From Bradyrhizobium tropiciagri (lineage in GTDB: Bacteria; Pseudomonadota; Alphaproteobacteria; Rhizobiales; Xanthobacteraceae): a DNA stretch of 64,000 bases. Numbering within the stretch: position 1 is the first letter of the stretch; every line of letters begins with the position of its first letter. The position numbers and the translations under genes are program-made. This document shows, in pieces, positions 54,694-62,896 of the stretch. The stretch lies in assembly GCF_001189845.1 (NCBI RefSeq), contig NZ_LFLZ01000027.1:48631-112630 (forward strand), given 5' to 3'. The notes under the pieces were generated by a model. The model did not search any database. It had not been told where the DNA came from and saw nothing but the letters and a program-made list of their open reading frames with translations.

Positions 54694-55209
54694 ATGAACC
54701 TCTTCGATGCCGCCGTGATCCTCGGCTTGTTGTTCGCGGTCGTGACCGGCTTCACGACCGGTCTGTTGCGCAGCGCGGTCACCATCCTGGCCTATCTCGT
54801 CGCGATGCCGCTCGCGGTCGCCGCGCTCGCGATGATCGGGCCCCACATCGCGACGCTGCCGTCGTCGCCGTTTCCGCCGAACGGGATGCTGCTGTTCGGG
54901 CTGTTCCTCGTGATCGGCGTCATCCTCGGAAAGATGGCGCGGACGATGCTGGACGACACCTTCGGCGCGGAGATCGGGATCGGCGACCGGCTCGGCGGCG
55001 CGCTGCTCGGCGCCGTCCGGGTCGGCCTCGTCGTGACCACGCTGGTACTGGTGTTCGATCAGCTGGTGCCGCTCGCCAGGCAGCCGCAATTCCTCAACGG
55101 ATCGCAATTGCTGCCGTTGTTCTCCGCGGCCGGACAGGCCGGATTCCGCTCGCTACCGCCCGAAGCCACCATGGCGATTGAGCGGTTGCGGCGCGAGCAA
55201 CGCATCTAG
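54694..55209 (+). CDS. CvpA family membrane protein
   Basis: The 171-residue inner-membrane protein has four spans, 'AAVILGLLFAVVTGFTTGLLRSAVTILAYLVAMPLAVA' being the family N-terminus, then 'LLFGLFLVIGVILGKMARTMLDD' and 'DRLGGALLGAVRVGLVVTTLVLVFDQLVP'. CvpA proteins affect colicin V production or envelope stress resistance; the molecular role is unclear. The ATG at 54694-54696 follows AGGA. The gene is not beside purF here, unlike many relatives. Confidence 0.85.
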   Translation: MNLFDAAVILGLLFAVVTGFTTGLLRSAVTILAYLVAMPLAVAALAMIGPHIATLPSSPFPPNGMLLFGLFLVIGVILGKMARTMLDDTFGAEIGIGDRLGGALLGAVRVGLVVTTLVLVFDQLVPLARQPQFLNGSQLLPLFSAAGQAGFRSLPPEATMAIERLRREQRI

Positions 55210-55344
55210 CCGAACAGCTGACCTGCCAGTTCCTGCCCGGCATGCACTTATGCATTGCACGTCCCTTACCGGCGCCACCGGGCTTGGCTAGACTGGTGCC
55301 ATCAAACCTTTAAAAACCCACTCGACATCACAGGGAGTGAACTC

Positions 55345-56127
55345 GTGGATCTTGGAATCAAAGGCCGCCGCGCCATCGTCTGCGCATCGAGCAAGGGACT
55401 GGGCCGCGCCTGCGCGATCGCGCTCGCCAATGAGGGCGTGCATGTCACGCTGACGGCGCGCGGCGCCGAGGCGCTGAAGCAGACCGCCGACGAGATCCGC
55501 AAGGCGCATCCATCCATCACCGTCACCGAGATTGTCGGCGACATCACGACGCCGGCCGGACGCGAAGCGGTGCTCAAGGCGTGCCCCGAGCCGGACATCC
55601 TGATCAACAATGCCGGCGGTCCGCCGCCCGGCGATTTCCGCAACTGGACCCGCGACGACTGGATCAAGGCGATCGACGCCAACATGCTGACGCCGATCGA
55701 ACTGATCAAGGCGACCGTCGACGGCATGATGGCGCGCAAGTTCGGCCGCATCGTCAACATCACCTCGGCGGCGGTGAAGGCCCCGATCGAAATCCTCGGC
55801 CTGTCCAACGGCGCGCGCGCCGGCCTCACCGGCTTCGTCGCCGGCCTGTCGCGCAAGACCGTGATCAACAACGTCACCATCAATGGCCTGCTGCCGGGCC
55901 CGTTCGACACCGACCGTTTGCGCGGCACCGCAAAGCCCGAGGCCGAGAAGCGCGGCATCTCGGCCGATCAGGTCCTGAGCGAGCGCGCCAAGCTGAATCC
56001 CGCCGGCCGCTTCGGCCGTCCCGACGAATTCGGCTACGCCTGCGCGTTCCTGTGCGGCGACAAGGCCGGCTTCATCACCGGGCAGAACATCCTGCTCGAT
56101 GGCGGCGCCTTTCCGGGCACGTTATGA
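55345..56127 (+). CDS. SDR family protein lacking the catalytic Tyr-Lys
   Basis: The 260-residue protein has an atypical nucleotide loop ('CASSKGLGRACA' in place of TGxxxGxG) and the NNAG motif ('ILINNAGGPPPG'). At the active site the usual S-(x)n-YxxxK reads 'NITSAAVKAPIEILGLSNGARAGLTG', so the Tyr and Lys are absent; Ser remains. This fits the beta-ketoacyl reductase-like SDR subgroup that departs from the catalytic tetrad. GTG at 55345 is the start, with GGGAG upstream. Its stop overlaps the ATG of the next gene (ATGA). Confidence 0.85.
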   Translation: MDLGIKGRRAIVCASSKGLGRACAIALANEGVHVTLTARGAEALKQTADEIRKAHPSITVTEIVGDITTPAGREAVLKACPEPDILINNAGGPPPGDFRNWTRDDWIKAIDANMLTPIELIKATVDGMMARKFGRIVNITSAAVKAPIEILGLSNGARAGLTGFVAGLSRKTVINNVTINGLLPGPFDTDRLRGTAKPEAEKRGISADQVLSERAKLNPAGRFGRPDEFGYACAFLCGDKAGFITGQNILLDGGAFPGTL

Positions 56128-57112
56128 GAGCGGTTTGGTACGAACGGACCGGCGCGGCGCCGACGGTGCTCACCGTCGGCGAGATGCCGACGCCCGACGC
56201 CGGTCCCGGCGAAGTCCGCGTTCGCCTCGAGCCTCCGGCGTCAATCCGGCCGATGTCGGCCGCCGCAGCGGCAACTATCGCGCGATGGACTTCCCTCGCG
56301 TGATCCCGAACAGCGACGGCGCCGGGATCATCGATCAGGTCGGTGAAGGCGTCACGCGCTTTGCCGTCGGCGACCGCGTCTGGCTGTTCAACGGCCAGCG
56401 CAACGGCCGCGCCTTCGGCACCGCGGCCGAGTACATCACGCTTGCCGATTATCTGGTGACGCCGCTGCCGCAGGATGTGTCGTTCGCGGCTGGTGCTACG
56501 CTCGGCATCCCCTGTATGACCGCGTGGTGCGCATTGTTTGCCGACGGACCGATCGCCGGACAGACGGTGCTGGTCACCGGCGGTGCCGGCGCGGTCGGCC
56601 ACTATGCCGTGCAACTGGCAAAGTGGGGCGGCGCGCGGGTGGTCGCGACGGTCAGCTCGCAAGTCAAGGACGTCGAGGCGCGGCTTGGCGGCGCCGACAT
56701 GGTCGTCAACTACCGGACCGAGGACGTTGTTTCCAAGGTGATGGCCTTCACCGAGAACCGCGGCGTCGACCGCGTGATCGACGTCGATTTCGGCGGCAAT
56801 CTCGCCACCACGCTGAAGCTCATGGCGCCGAACTCGACGATCGCGGTCTACGCCACCAACGGCAACCGCACGCCCACGCTGCCGGTGCGCGAACTGATGG
56901 AGAAGTGCATCACGGTGCGCTCGCTGGTGCTGTTCGCGCTGCCGCCGCCGCTGCTCGCGGCCGCGCAGGCCGACATCACCAAATGGCTGACGTCGGGCAC
57001 CCGCGTGCACAACATCGCCGGGCAATTCGCCCTGGCGGAGACCGCCGACGCTCATCTCGCCGTCGAGAAGGGCGACAAGATCGGCACCGTGATCGTCGAC
57101 TGCGCGCGATAG
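56124..57112 (+). CDS. NADPH:quinone oxidoreductase (MDR family), frameshifted at ~56231
   Basis: This is a zinc-free medium-chain reductase that transfers hydride from NADPH to quinones. It begins MRAVWYERTGAAPTVLTVGEMPTP and has 'GVTRFAVGDRVWLFN', 'GAAAYITLADYLV'-like and 'AGQTVLVTGGAGAVGHYAVQLAKWGGARVVATVSS' blocks. The frame breaks after 'GEVRVRLE': CTCGAGCCTCCGGC lacks a G; restored, it reads E-A-S-G-V-N-P-A-D-V, the family consensus. As sequenced the first frame ends at 56303. About 329 residues are intended. Its ATG overlaps the SDR stop, so the two genes are coupled. Confidence 0.87.
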
Positions 57113-57116
57113 TATT

Positions 57117-57247
57117 CCCCCTCTCTCCGTTCTCACGGGGAGAGCGTATGGGGGCCGTCACCGCGAAGAAGGTGATAGCAGAGTATGCCGAGACTCCCCC
57201 TCATCCGGATCGCATCTGTCGATGCGATCCGACCCCTCCCCGCCTGC
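57117..57247. repeat. Low-complexity palindromic repeat, family D (copy 2)
   Basis: CCCCTCTCTCCGTTCTCACGG... and CCCCTCATCCGGATCGCATC/GATGCGATCC...CCCCTCCCC arms. The small hairpin GGATCGCATCTGTCGATGCG (57207-57229) mirrors the central hairpin in copy 1. It lies between convergent genes. Confidence 0.6.
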
Positions 57248-57249
57248 TC

Positions 57250-57663
57250 CTACTGGATCGGCGTGATGCGCTCGTCGCCGGGCGCGAGGCCGAACTCGTC
57301 GAGCCCTTCGGCGAGGAAATCGCCGAGCATCGGCTCGCCCAATAGATAGCTCGCGGTGCGGCCGTTGCGGCCGCGCGCAGCCTCGCGGCGGAGATCGGCC
57401 CATTCCTCAATCGTGCCGTCGCCGCGGCCGAGCCGCATCAAGGCGACGAGATCGACCTGCTCGTCCTCGCTCAGCGCGTCGATGAAGCCAGTGATCTCAC
57501 GCGCCACCGGATCGTTGCCGTCGTCCTCCAGCACGTCGATCATCTCGTCGTCGGCGCCGTTCGAGCCGGAATCCGGATCGACGATCCCCTCCTTGACGTC
57601 GAATTCCCGCGCCTTCTCGATCAAGAAGCCAACCTTTTCGGGAGAGATTGTGAGTTCCGGCAT
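57250..57663 (-). CDS. DUF3775 domain-containing protein
   Basis: The 137-residue soluble protein begins MPELTISPEKVGFLIEKAREFDVKEG and contains 'ALSEDEQVDLVALMRLGRGDGTIEEWADLRREA' and 'TASYLLGEPMLGDFLAEGLDEFG', matching DUF3775. It is acidic and helical. The function is unknown. AAGGAG precedes the ATG by eight bases. It is divergent from the MBL gene at 57782. Confidence 0.83.
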   Translation of the reverse strand: MPELTISPEKVGFLIEKAREFDVKEGIVDPDSGSNGADDEMIDVLEDDGNDPVAREITGFIDALSEDEQVDLVALMRLGRGDGTIEEWADLRREAARGRNGRTASYLLGEPMLGDFLAEGLDEFGLAPGDERITPIQ

Positions 57664-57781
57664 TCGCGCACTCCTTCAGTCGAACGTGACGGTAACGCAG
57701 GAAGCGCCGACTTGATCCATTGCGCCGCCGCGCGGAAACCCGCATGGTCCGGCGAGAAACAAAAAACAGAGGGCACGCCGC

Positions 57782-58630
57782 ATGCAGTGGACCGTAGGCA
57801 AGGTCAGGATCACGAAGGTCGTCGAACTCGAGACCGTTGGCAGCACGCGCTTCATCCTGCCGCTCGCCGGCCGGGAAGAGATCCAGAGCCTGCCCTGGCT
57901 GATCCCGCATTTCGCCAATGAGGACGGCCGGCTGAAAATGTCGATCCATTCGCTGCTGGTGGAGACGCCGGAGCACCGCATCATCGTCGACACCGGGCTC
58001 GGCAACGACAAGCAGGGCCGCAACGTGCCGACCTGGAACAATCGCAGCGATCCGTTCCTTGAGAAGCTGGCCGCGGCCGGCTTTGCCCCTGACAGCATCG
58101 ACACCGTGCTGTGCACGCATCTGCATGTCGACCATGTCGGCTGGAACACGAAACTAGTCGGCGGCAAATGGGTGCCGACCTTCGCCAATGCGCGTTACGT
58201 GTTCGGCAAGACCGAATACGAGCATTGGCGCGACCACAGCGACGATGCAGCGCATGCCGCCGTGTTCGCCGATTCAGTGAAGCCGATCGCGGATGCCGGC
58301 AAGGCCGAGCTGGTGGCGAGCGATCACCGCCTGACCGAGGAGATCACGCTGATCCCGACGCCGGGTCACAGCCCCGGCCACATGAGCATCCACATCAAGT
58401 CCGGCGGCGAGCAAGGGCTGCTGACCGGCGACGTCGCCCATCATCCCTGCCAGATGTACCATCTCGACTGGTCGTCGACCGCGGATTCCGACCAGAAGCA
58501 ATCGGCTGTGACGCGGCGCCAGCTGTTCTCGCGCTTTGCCGACACGCCGACACTGGTGATCGGCGGGCATTTCAACGCCGGCCACATCAAGCGCGATGGC
58601 GACGCCTTCAGGTTCGTCGCACTGGGGTAA
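57782..58630 (+). CDS. MBL-fold metallohydrolase (lactonase-like)
   Basis: The 282-residue protein has the dinuclear zinc motif 'CTHLHVDHVGWNT' (HxHxDH), later ligands in 'IPTPGHSPGHMSI' (His), 'LLTGDVAHHPCQM' (Asp) and 'VIGGHFNAGHI' (His). These mark it as an active hydrolase of the AHL-lactonase/AidC-like group. The substrate is unknown. It shares long stretches with the protein at 62897-63766, an evident paralogue. The ATG at 57782 begins MQWTVGKVRITKVVELE. Confidence 0.85.
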   Translation: MQWTVGKVRITKVVELETVGSTRFILPLAGREEIQSLPWLIPHFANEDGRLKMSIHSLLVETPEHRIIVDTGLGNDKQGRNVPTWNNRSDPFLEKLAAAGFAPDSIDTVLCTHLHVDHVGWNTKLVGGKWVPTFANARYVFGKTEYEHWRDHSDDAAHAAVFADSVKPIADAGKAELVASDHRLTEEITLIPTPGHSPGHMSIHIKSGGEQGLLTGDVAHHPCQMYHLDWSSTADSDQKQSAVTRRQLFSRFADTPTLVIGGHFNAGHIKRDGDAFRFVALG

Positions 58631-58643
58631 GTATCTTTTGCTT

Positions 58644-58719
58644 GAGCATGATCTCCGCGCAAACGCTTGCGTTTGTCGCGAGGGAAAACCGGTTTCCACT
58701 TTTCCGGATCATGCTCTAG
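58644..58719. repeat. Palindromic repeat, family C (copy 3)
   Basis: GAGCATGATC...CGCGAGGGAAAACCGGTTTCC, ending ACTTTTCCGGATCATGCTCTAG, with an extra hairpin CAAACGC/GCGTTTG. Its right edge provides the TAG stop (58716-58718, minus) of the next gene, as in copy 1. Confidence 0.85.
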
Positions 58720-59087
58720 ATCAAACTGGCGCGCGCGAGGAAGAGCGCGTCAGCTTCGCTGGCGGCGATCGCGGCCGGATAGGGCAACGCCTTGGCCCGT
58801 CCCGGAAGGGTGCGCTCAAGTTCGGCGCGCTCCGCGTCGTCATCAGCGATGTAGACGGTGACTCGGATCAGCCGGCCGAGCTCGGCCTTGCGCGCCTTCA
58901 TCCACAGCACCATCGGCTTGCCGGCGGCGACCTCCGGCTGATCGTTGACATTGACGATCACGGCGAGCGGGCGGTCTGCGGCAAGCAGTTCGGCGTATTC
59001 CGCCGTCCAGTCGCAGCCGTCCTGCTCGGTCTGCAGGCGGCCGGTCGCGATGAAGATGCCGGGCTCGGCTTCGCGAAAGAATTTCAT
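58716..59087 (-). CDS. Conserved hypothetical protein (123 aa)
   Basis: The soluble protein begins MKFFREAEPGIFIATGRLQTEQDGCDWTAEYAELL, with an alpha/beta pattern ('PLAVIVNVNDQPEVAAGKPMVLWMKARKAELGRLIRVTVYIADD'). I do not recognise the family; the layout suggests a small single-domain SpoIIAA-like fold, but this is not established. GAGGAG precedes the ATG. It is divergent from a TetR gene with an operator-like palindrome between them. Its stop codon is provided by the family C repeat. Confidence 0.65.
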   Translation of the reverse strand: MKFFREAEPGIFIATGRLQTEQDGCDWTAEYAELLAADRPLAVIVNVNDQPEVAAGKPMVLWMKARKAELGRLIRVTVYIADDDAERAELERTLPGRAKALPYPAAIAASEADALFLARASLI

Positions 59088-59164
59088 GGAGACTCCTCGT
59101 GATACGGGCGGCGCCTCGACACGCTCATCGAGCAGCTGCGGCGGCCGGGTCACAGATACGTATC

Positions 59165-59179
59165 GACCGACGGTCGGTC
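59165..59179. promoter_or_regulatory. 15-nt perfect palindrome, TetR-type operator
   Basis: GACCGAC-G-GTCGGTC has seven-base arms around one G. It lies midway in the 157-base divergent spacer between the 123-residue gene and the TetR gene. Such ACCGAC/GTCGGT palindromes are typical TetR-family sites. Autoregulation and control of the divergent gene are likely. Confidence 0.75.
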
Positions 59180-59244
59180 AACTAACCTAAGCCATTTCAA
59201 AGTCATTCTAAATATGCGATCTCAGAATCGGATATCAGCTACGG

Positions 59245-59889
59245 ATGGATGCTAACGGCATGATCGGCAAGCGACAGGCGGCCAAGCGCGACACATCGCG
59301 GCACTGGCGGCGGACTCAACCCGCCGAGGTCAGGGTGGACGACCTGATGTCGGCGGCAGCCGCCCTCTTCGTCGCAAAGGGTATCGAGACCACCACGATC
59401 GACGACATCGTCGCCCGGGCCGGCGTCGCGAAAGGCACCTTCTACCATTACTTCTCGACCAAGGCGGACGTGATCATCGCCCTGCGCGCGCGCTTCACGC
59501 AGGATTTCCTGTCCCGTGTAGCGGCCGCGATCAATGAGCGCGCCGCAGACGATCACGCCGGACGGCTGTCGGCCTGGCTGCGCGGCGCCGTTGGAACCTA
59601 TCTTGCCAATGTCGAACTGCATGACGTCGTCTTTCACGACTTCCCGCATCATCAGCGCCAATCGCAGGAAAAGGACGACGTGATCGCCCAGATCGTCGCC
59701 GTGCTGGAGGATGGCCGGAAGGCCGGCGTCTGGACATTCCCGGACGCCCGCAGCGCGGCGCTGATCGTGTTCGACGGAATGCATGCCGTGGCCGACGATG
59801 CCATCATCGCGGGTATGCGCGATCCCGAGCCACCGTGCCGGCTGCTGGAAGAGATGTTCACGCGGATGCTGGCCGCGCCGCGCCCGTGA
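59245..59889 (+). CDS. TetR/AcrR family transcriptional regulator
   Basis: The 214-residue regulator has the HTH 'RVDDLMSAAAALFVAKGIETTTIDDIVARAGVAKGTFYHYFSTKADVIIAL' and a helical C-terminal ligand domain ('NVELHDVVFHDFPHHQRQSQEKDDVIAQIVAVL'). The ATG at 59245 begins MDANGMIGKRQ. It sits beside a 15-nt operator. It may govern the surrounding hydrolase genes (inference). Confidence 0.85.
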   Translation: MDANGMIGKRQAAKRDTSRHWRRTQPAEVRVDDLMSAAAALFVAKGIETTTIDDIVARAGVAKGTFYHYFSTKADVIIALRARFTQDFLSRVAAAINERAADDHAGRLSAWLRGAVGTYLANVELHDVVFHDFPHHQRQSQEKDDVIAQIVAVLEDGRKAGVWTFPDARSAALIVFDGMHAVADDAIIAGMRDPEPPCRLLEEMFTRMLAAPRP

Positions 59890-60051
59890 TCATGACCGCT
59901 ATTTGAAAGAACAGCTCAAAACGGCCACGCCGGAAGGTGATGGCTGCAATGCCGTGACCGCGAAGCGGTTGAATTTCCGCCCGCGCTGTTCCATGAAGCG
60001 TGTCGAGGTATACCAGTAACAATCCTCAAGACATCGTAGGGAGTGATCAAC

Positions 60052-60894
60052 ATGAAGCTTGTTCGTTATGGCGAAAAGGGTGCGGAAAAACCCGGTCTGA
60101 TCGATAAATCCGGCCAGCTCCGCGACCTCTCGGCCCATCTGAAGGACCTGACCGGCGACGCCTACGCGCCGGAGTCGCTGAAGAAGCTTGCTGCCCTCGA
60201 TCCCGCCTCCCTGCCCGCCGTGTCCGGCAAGCCGCGCTTCGGCGCCCCCGTCACCGGCATCTCGAAATTCGTCGCGATCGGCCTGAACTATTCCGACCAT
60301 GCCAAGGAAACCGGGGCGGCGATCCCGACCGAACCGATCATCTTCATGAAGGCGAACACCTCGCTGTCCGGCCCGAACGATGCGGTCGAGAAGCCGCGCG
60401 GCTCGACCAAGCTGGACTGGGAAGTCGAGATCGCCGCGATCATCGGCACCCGCGCCAAGTACGTCTCGGAAGCCGACGCGCTCAATTACGTCGCCGGCTA
60501 TTGCGTTTGCAACGACGTCTCCGAGCGCAACTTCCAGACCGAGCGCCTCGGGCAGTGGACCAAGGGCAAGTCGCACGACACGTTCGGTCCGGTCGGCCCG
60601 TGGCTCGCCACCAAGGACGAAATCGCCGACGTGCAGGACCTGTCGATGTGGCTCGACGTCAACGGCCAGCGCCGCCAGACCGGCTCGACCAAGACCATGA
60701 TCTTCACGATGGCGAAGTGCATTTCCTACGTCTCGCAGTTCATGACGCTGCTGCCCGGCGACATCATCACCACAGGCACCCCGCCCGGCGTCGGCCTTGG
60801 CATGAAGCCGCCGACCTTCCTCAATGTCGGCGACGTCGTGACGCTCGGCATCGAAGGCCTCGGCGAGCAGCGCCAGGAAATCGTCGCGGCTTAA
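60052..60894 (+). CDS. Fumarylacetoacetate hydrolase family protein
   Basis: The 280-residue protein has the FAH core: 'FVAIGLNYSDHAKETGAAIPTEPIIFMKANTSLSGPND', metal ligands in 'TKLDWEVEIAAIIG' (Asp/Glu/Glu) and 'YCVCNDVSERNFQ' (Asp), and 'QFMTLLPGDIITTGTPPGVGLGMKP'. Members cleave or decarboxylate 2-oxo acids in aromatic and sugar-acid catabolism, such as 2-keto-3-deoxy-L-fuconate or ureidoglycolate. The exact substrate is unknown. GGGAG precedes the ATG at 60052; a GTG three codons upstream is also possible. Confidence 0.9.
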   Translation: MKLVRYGEKGAEKPGLIDKSGQLRDLSAHLKDLTGDAYAPESLKKLAALDPASLPAVSGKPRFGAPVTGISKFVAIGLNYSDHAKETGAAIPTEPIIFMKANTSLSGPNDAVEKPRGSTKLDWEVEIAAIIGTRAKYVSEADALNYVAGYCVCNDVSERNFQTERLGQWTKGKSHDTFGPVGPWLATKDEIADVQDLSMWLDVNGQRRQTGSTKTMIFTMAKCISYVSQFMTLLPGDIITTGTPPGVGLGMKPPTFLNVGDVVTLGIEGLGEQRQEIVAA

Positions 60895-60913
60895 GGTTCG
60901 GCTAGCGCCACTA

Positions 60914-61003
60914 CCGTCATTGCGAGGAGCGATAGCGACGAAGCAATCCATCTTTCCGCGGAAACGGAAGCAATGGATTGCTTCGCTTCGCTCGCAATGA
61001 CGG
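60914..61003. repeat. Palindromic repeat, family B (copy 2)
   Basis: CGTCATTGCGAGGAGCGATAG...GACGAAGCAATCCAT is inverted by AATGGATTGCTTCGCTTCGC...TCGCAATGACGG. Same element as 52759-52841, inserted between two genes of the same direction. Confidence 0.88.
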
Positions 61004-61046
61004 ACGTCCAAGACGTATCTCGCGCATTTCGCAGAAGGCCCTCCCA

Positions 61047-61660
61047 ATGAAACTCACCTTCTCTCCCGCCTCCCCATTCGCCCGCAAGGTGCGCATCGCG
61101 GCGATCGAGCTCGGCCTGATCGACAAGATCGAGTTCGTGCCGGCCACCGTCGCGCCGGGCACGGCCAACGACGAATATTCCAAGATCACGCCGCTGAAGA
61201 AGCTACCGGTGCTGATCCTCGACCATGGCGACGTCATTCTCGATTCCTACGTCATCGTCGAATATCTCAACGAGATCGGCGGCGGCCGGCTGATCCCGGG
61301 CTACGGCCCGCGGCGCTGGAAGCTGAAGACCGATCATTCGCTGCTCAACGGCATGCTCGATTCCATGCTGCTGTGCCGCTACGAGAAGATGGTGCGGCCG
61401 CAGGGCTCGCTGTGGCAGGCCTGGTACGACGATCACTGGAACCGGGCCTGGGCCGGCATGGCGCGGTTCGAGAACGGCCCGACGTGCTGGAAGGATCTTC
61501 GTTCGACATCGCGCAGATCGGCCTCGTCTGCGTGCTGGGCTACGCCGATTTCCGCTTCGCCGATTGCGGCTGGCGCAAGGCCTATCCCAAGCTCGACGCC
61601 TTCTACCAGCGCATGCAAGAGCGGCCGTCGGTGAAGATTTCCGCTCCGCCCGCCGCATAG
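61047..61660 (+). CDS. Glutathione S-transferase family protein, frameshifted at ~61475
   Basis: It has a thioredoxin-fold N-terminus (MKLTFSPASPFARKVRIAAIELGL, with Ser at the catalytic position), 'KKLPVLILDHGDVILDSYVIVEYL' (glutathione-binding Pro and Asp-Ser) and a helical C-terminal domain. The frame slips after 'MARFEN': GAGAACGGCCCGAC lacks a C; restored, it reads N-R-P-D-V-L-E-G and then 'FDIAQIGLVCVLGYADFRF...AYPKLDAFYQRMQERPSVKIS', the standard ending. AAGG precedes the ATG. About 204 residues are intended. A role in isomerising or conjugating an aromatic catabolite next to the FAH-family gene is possible. Confidence 0.87.
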
Positions 61661-61682
61661 CGCGCAAGGCGGGAGGATGACG

Positions 61683-62876
61683 ATGCGCCATCGCCTCTCC
61701 CGCTTCTTGCTTCTCGGCGCGAGCCTTGCGCTCGCGTTGACGGCCTCGATCAGCACACTGAGGGCCGACGACATGAAAACCGGACAAAGCAACCAGCCCT
61801 GCGGATCGCCGGCCGCGCTCGACGATGGCTGGACGATCGCGTCACCGGACAGCGTCGGCATGGATGGCGAACGGCTGTGCGGCATCGGCGCGCGGCTCGG
61901 CCTGCGCAGTAGCGAGATTCATTCCGTCGTCGTGGCACGTCATGGCAGGCTGGTGTTCGAGCAGTATTTTACCGGCATCGACCAGCCATGGGGGTACCCG
62001 GAAGGCCGCACCGAATTCACGGCGACGACCAGACACGACATGCGTTCGGCATCGAAGAGCGTGACGTCGCTGCTGGTCGGCATCGCCATCGACCGCAAGC
62101 TGATCGCCGGCGTCGACGAGCCCGTGTTGAAGTTCTTTCCCGAGCACCAATCGGTGAAATCAGCAGGATGGGACGCGATCACGCTGCGCCATCTCTTGAC
62201 GATGTCGTCAGGCATCAAATGGGATGAGACGCTGCCCTGGACCCATCCCGACAACGACGAGCCGCATCTCGCCTTCGATGCCGATCCGATCGGCTACGTC
62301 CTCGGCAAGCCGATCGCTGCGCCGCCCGACGCGCTATGGAATTACAATGGCGGCGGCACGGATTTGCTCGGCAACGTCATCGAGCAGGTCTCCGGCAAAC
62401 CGCTTGAAGCCTTTGCGCGCGAAACGCTGTTCCAGCCGCTCGGCATCACCGATATCGAGTGGAAGGCCTATCCGAAGAACGGCAAGATTGCCGCCGCTGC
62501 CGCCCTCCGACTTCGTCCGCGCGATGCCGCAAAGATCGGCCAGCTCGTGCTCAACGGCGGGAGTTGGAACGGACAGCAAATCATCTCGGCCGAGTGGATC
62601 GCGCAATCGATCGCACCGCGCTTTCAGGCCGTCGGCTATTTCGGCGGCACGTTGTTCTACGGCTATCAATGGTGGGTCGGCCGATCGCTGGCCGAGGGCA
62701 AGGAAGTGAGATGGGTCGGCGCCTTCGGCTGGGGCGGCCAGCGCATCATCGTCGTGCCCGATCTCGATCTTGTGATGATGACGACGGCAGCCCAGTACGG
62801 CCAACCAAAGGAAGGCCTTGCGGCGATGGATATCCTCGCCAACATCATCATTCCCGCCGTGCGCGACGCGCACTGA
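61683..62876 (+). CDS. Serine hydrolase, class C beta-lactamase / esterase family
   Basis: The 397-residue protein has a signal peptide ('FLLLGASLALALTASISTLRADD') and the SxxK nucleophile motif 'MRSASKSVTSLLVG', the YxN motif 'LWNYNGGGTDLLG', and 'WVGAFGWGGQRIIVVPD' near the KTG position (read here as W-G-G). It is a periplasmic esterase or D-aminopeptidase-like enzyme rather than a proven beta-lactamase. I chose the ATG at 61683 because GGAGG ends six bases upstream; the ATG at 61677 would abut it. Confidence 0.85.
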   Translation: MRHRLSRFLLLGASLALALTASISTLRADDMKTGQSNQPCGSPAALDDGWTIASPDSVGMDGERLCGIGARLGLRSSEIHSVVVARHGRLVFEQYFTGIDQPWGYPEGRTEFTATTRHDMRSASKSVTSLLVGIAIDRKLIAGVDEPVLKFFPEHQSVKSAGWDAITLRHLLTMSSGIKWDETLPWTHPDNDEPHLAFDADPIGYVLGKPIAAPPDALWNYNGGGTDLLGNVIEQVSGKPLEAFARETLFQPLGITDIEWKAYPKNGKIAAAAALRLRPRDAAKIGQLVLNGGSWNGQQIISAEWIAQSIAPRFQAVGYFGGTLFYGYQWWVGRSLAEGKEVRWVGAFGWGGQRIIVVPDLDLVMMTTAAQYGQPKEGLAAMDILANIIIPAVRDAH

Positions 62877-62896
62877 TCCTATCCAAGGAATCACTC

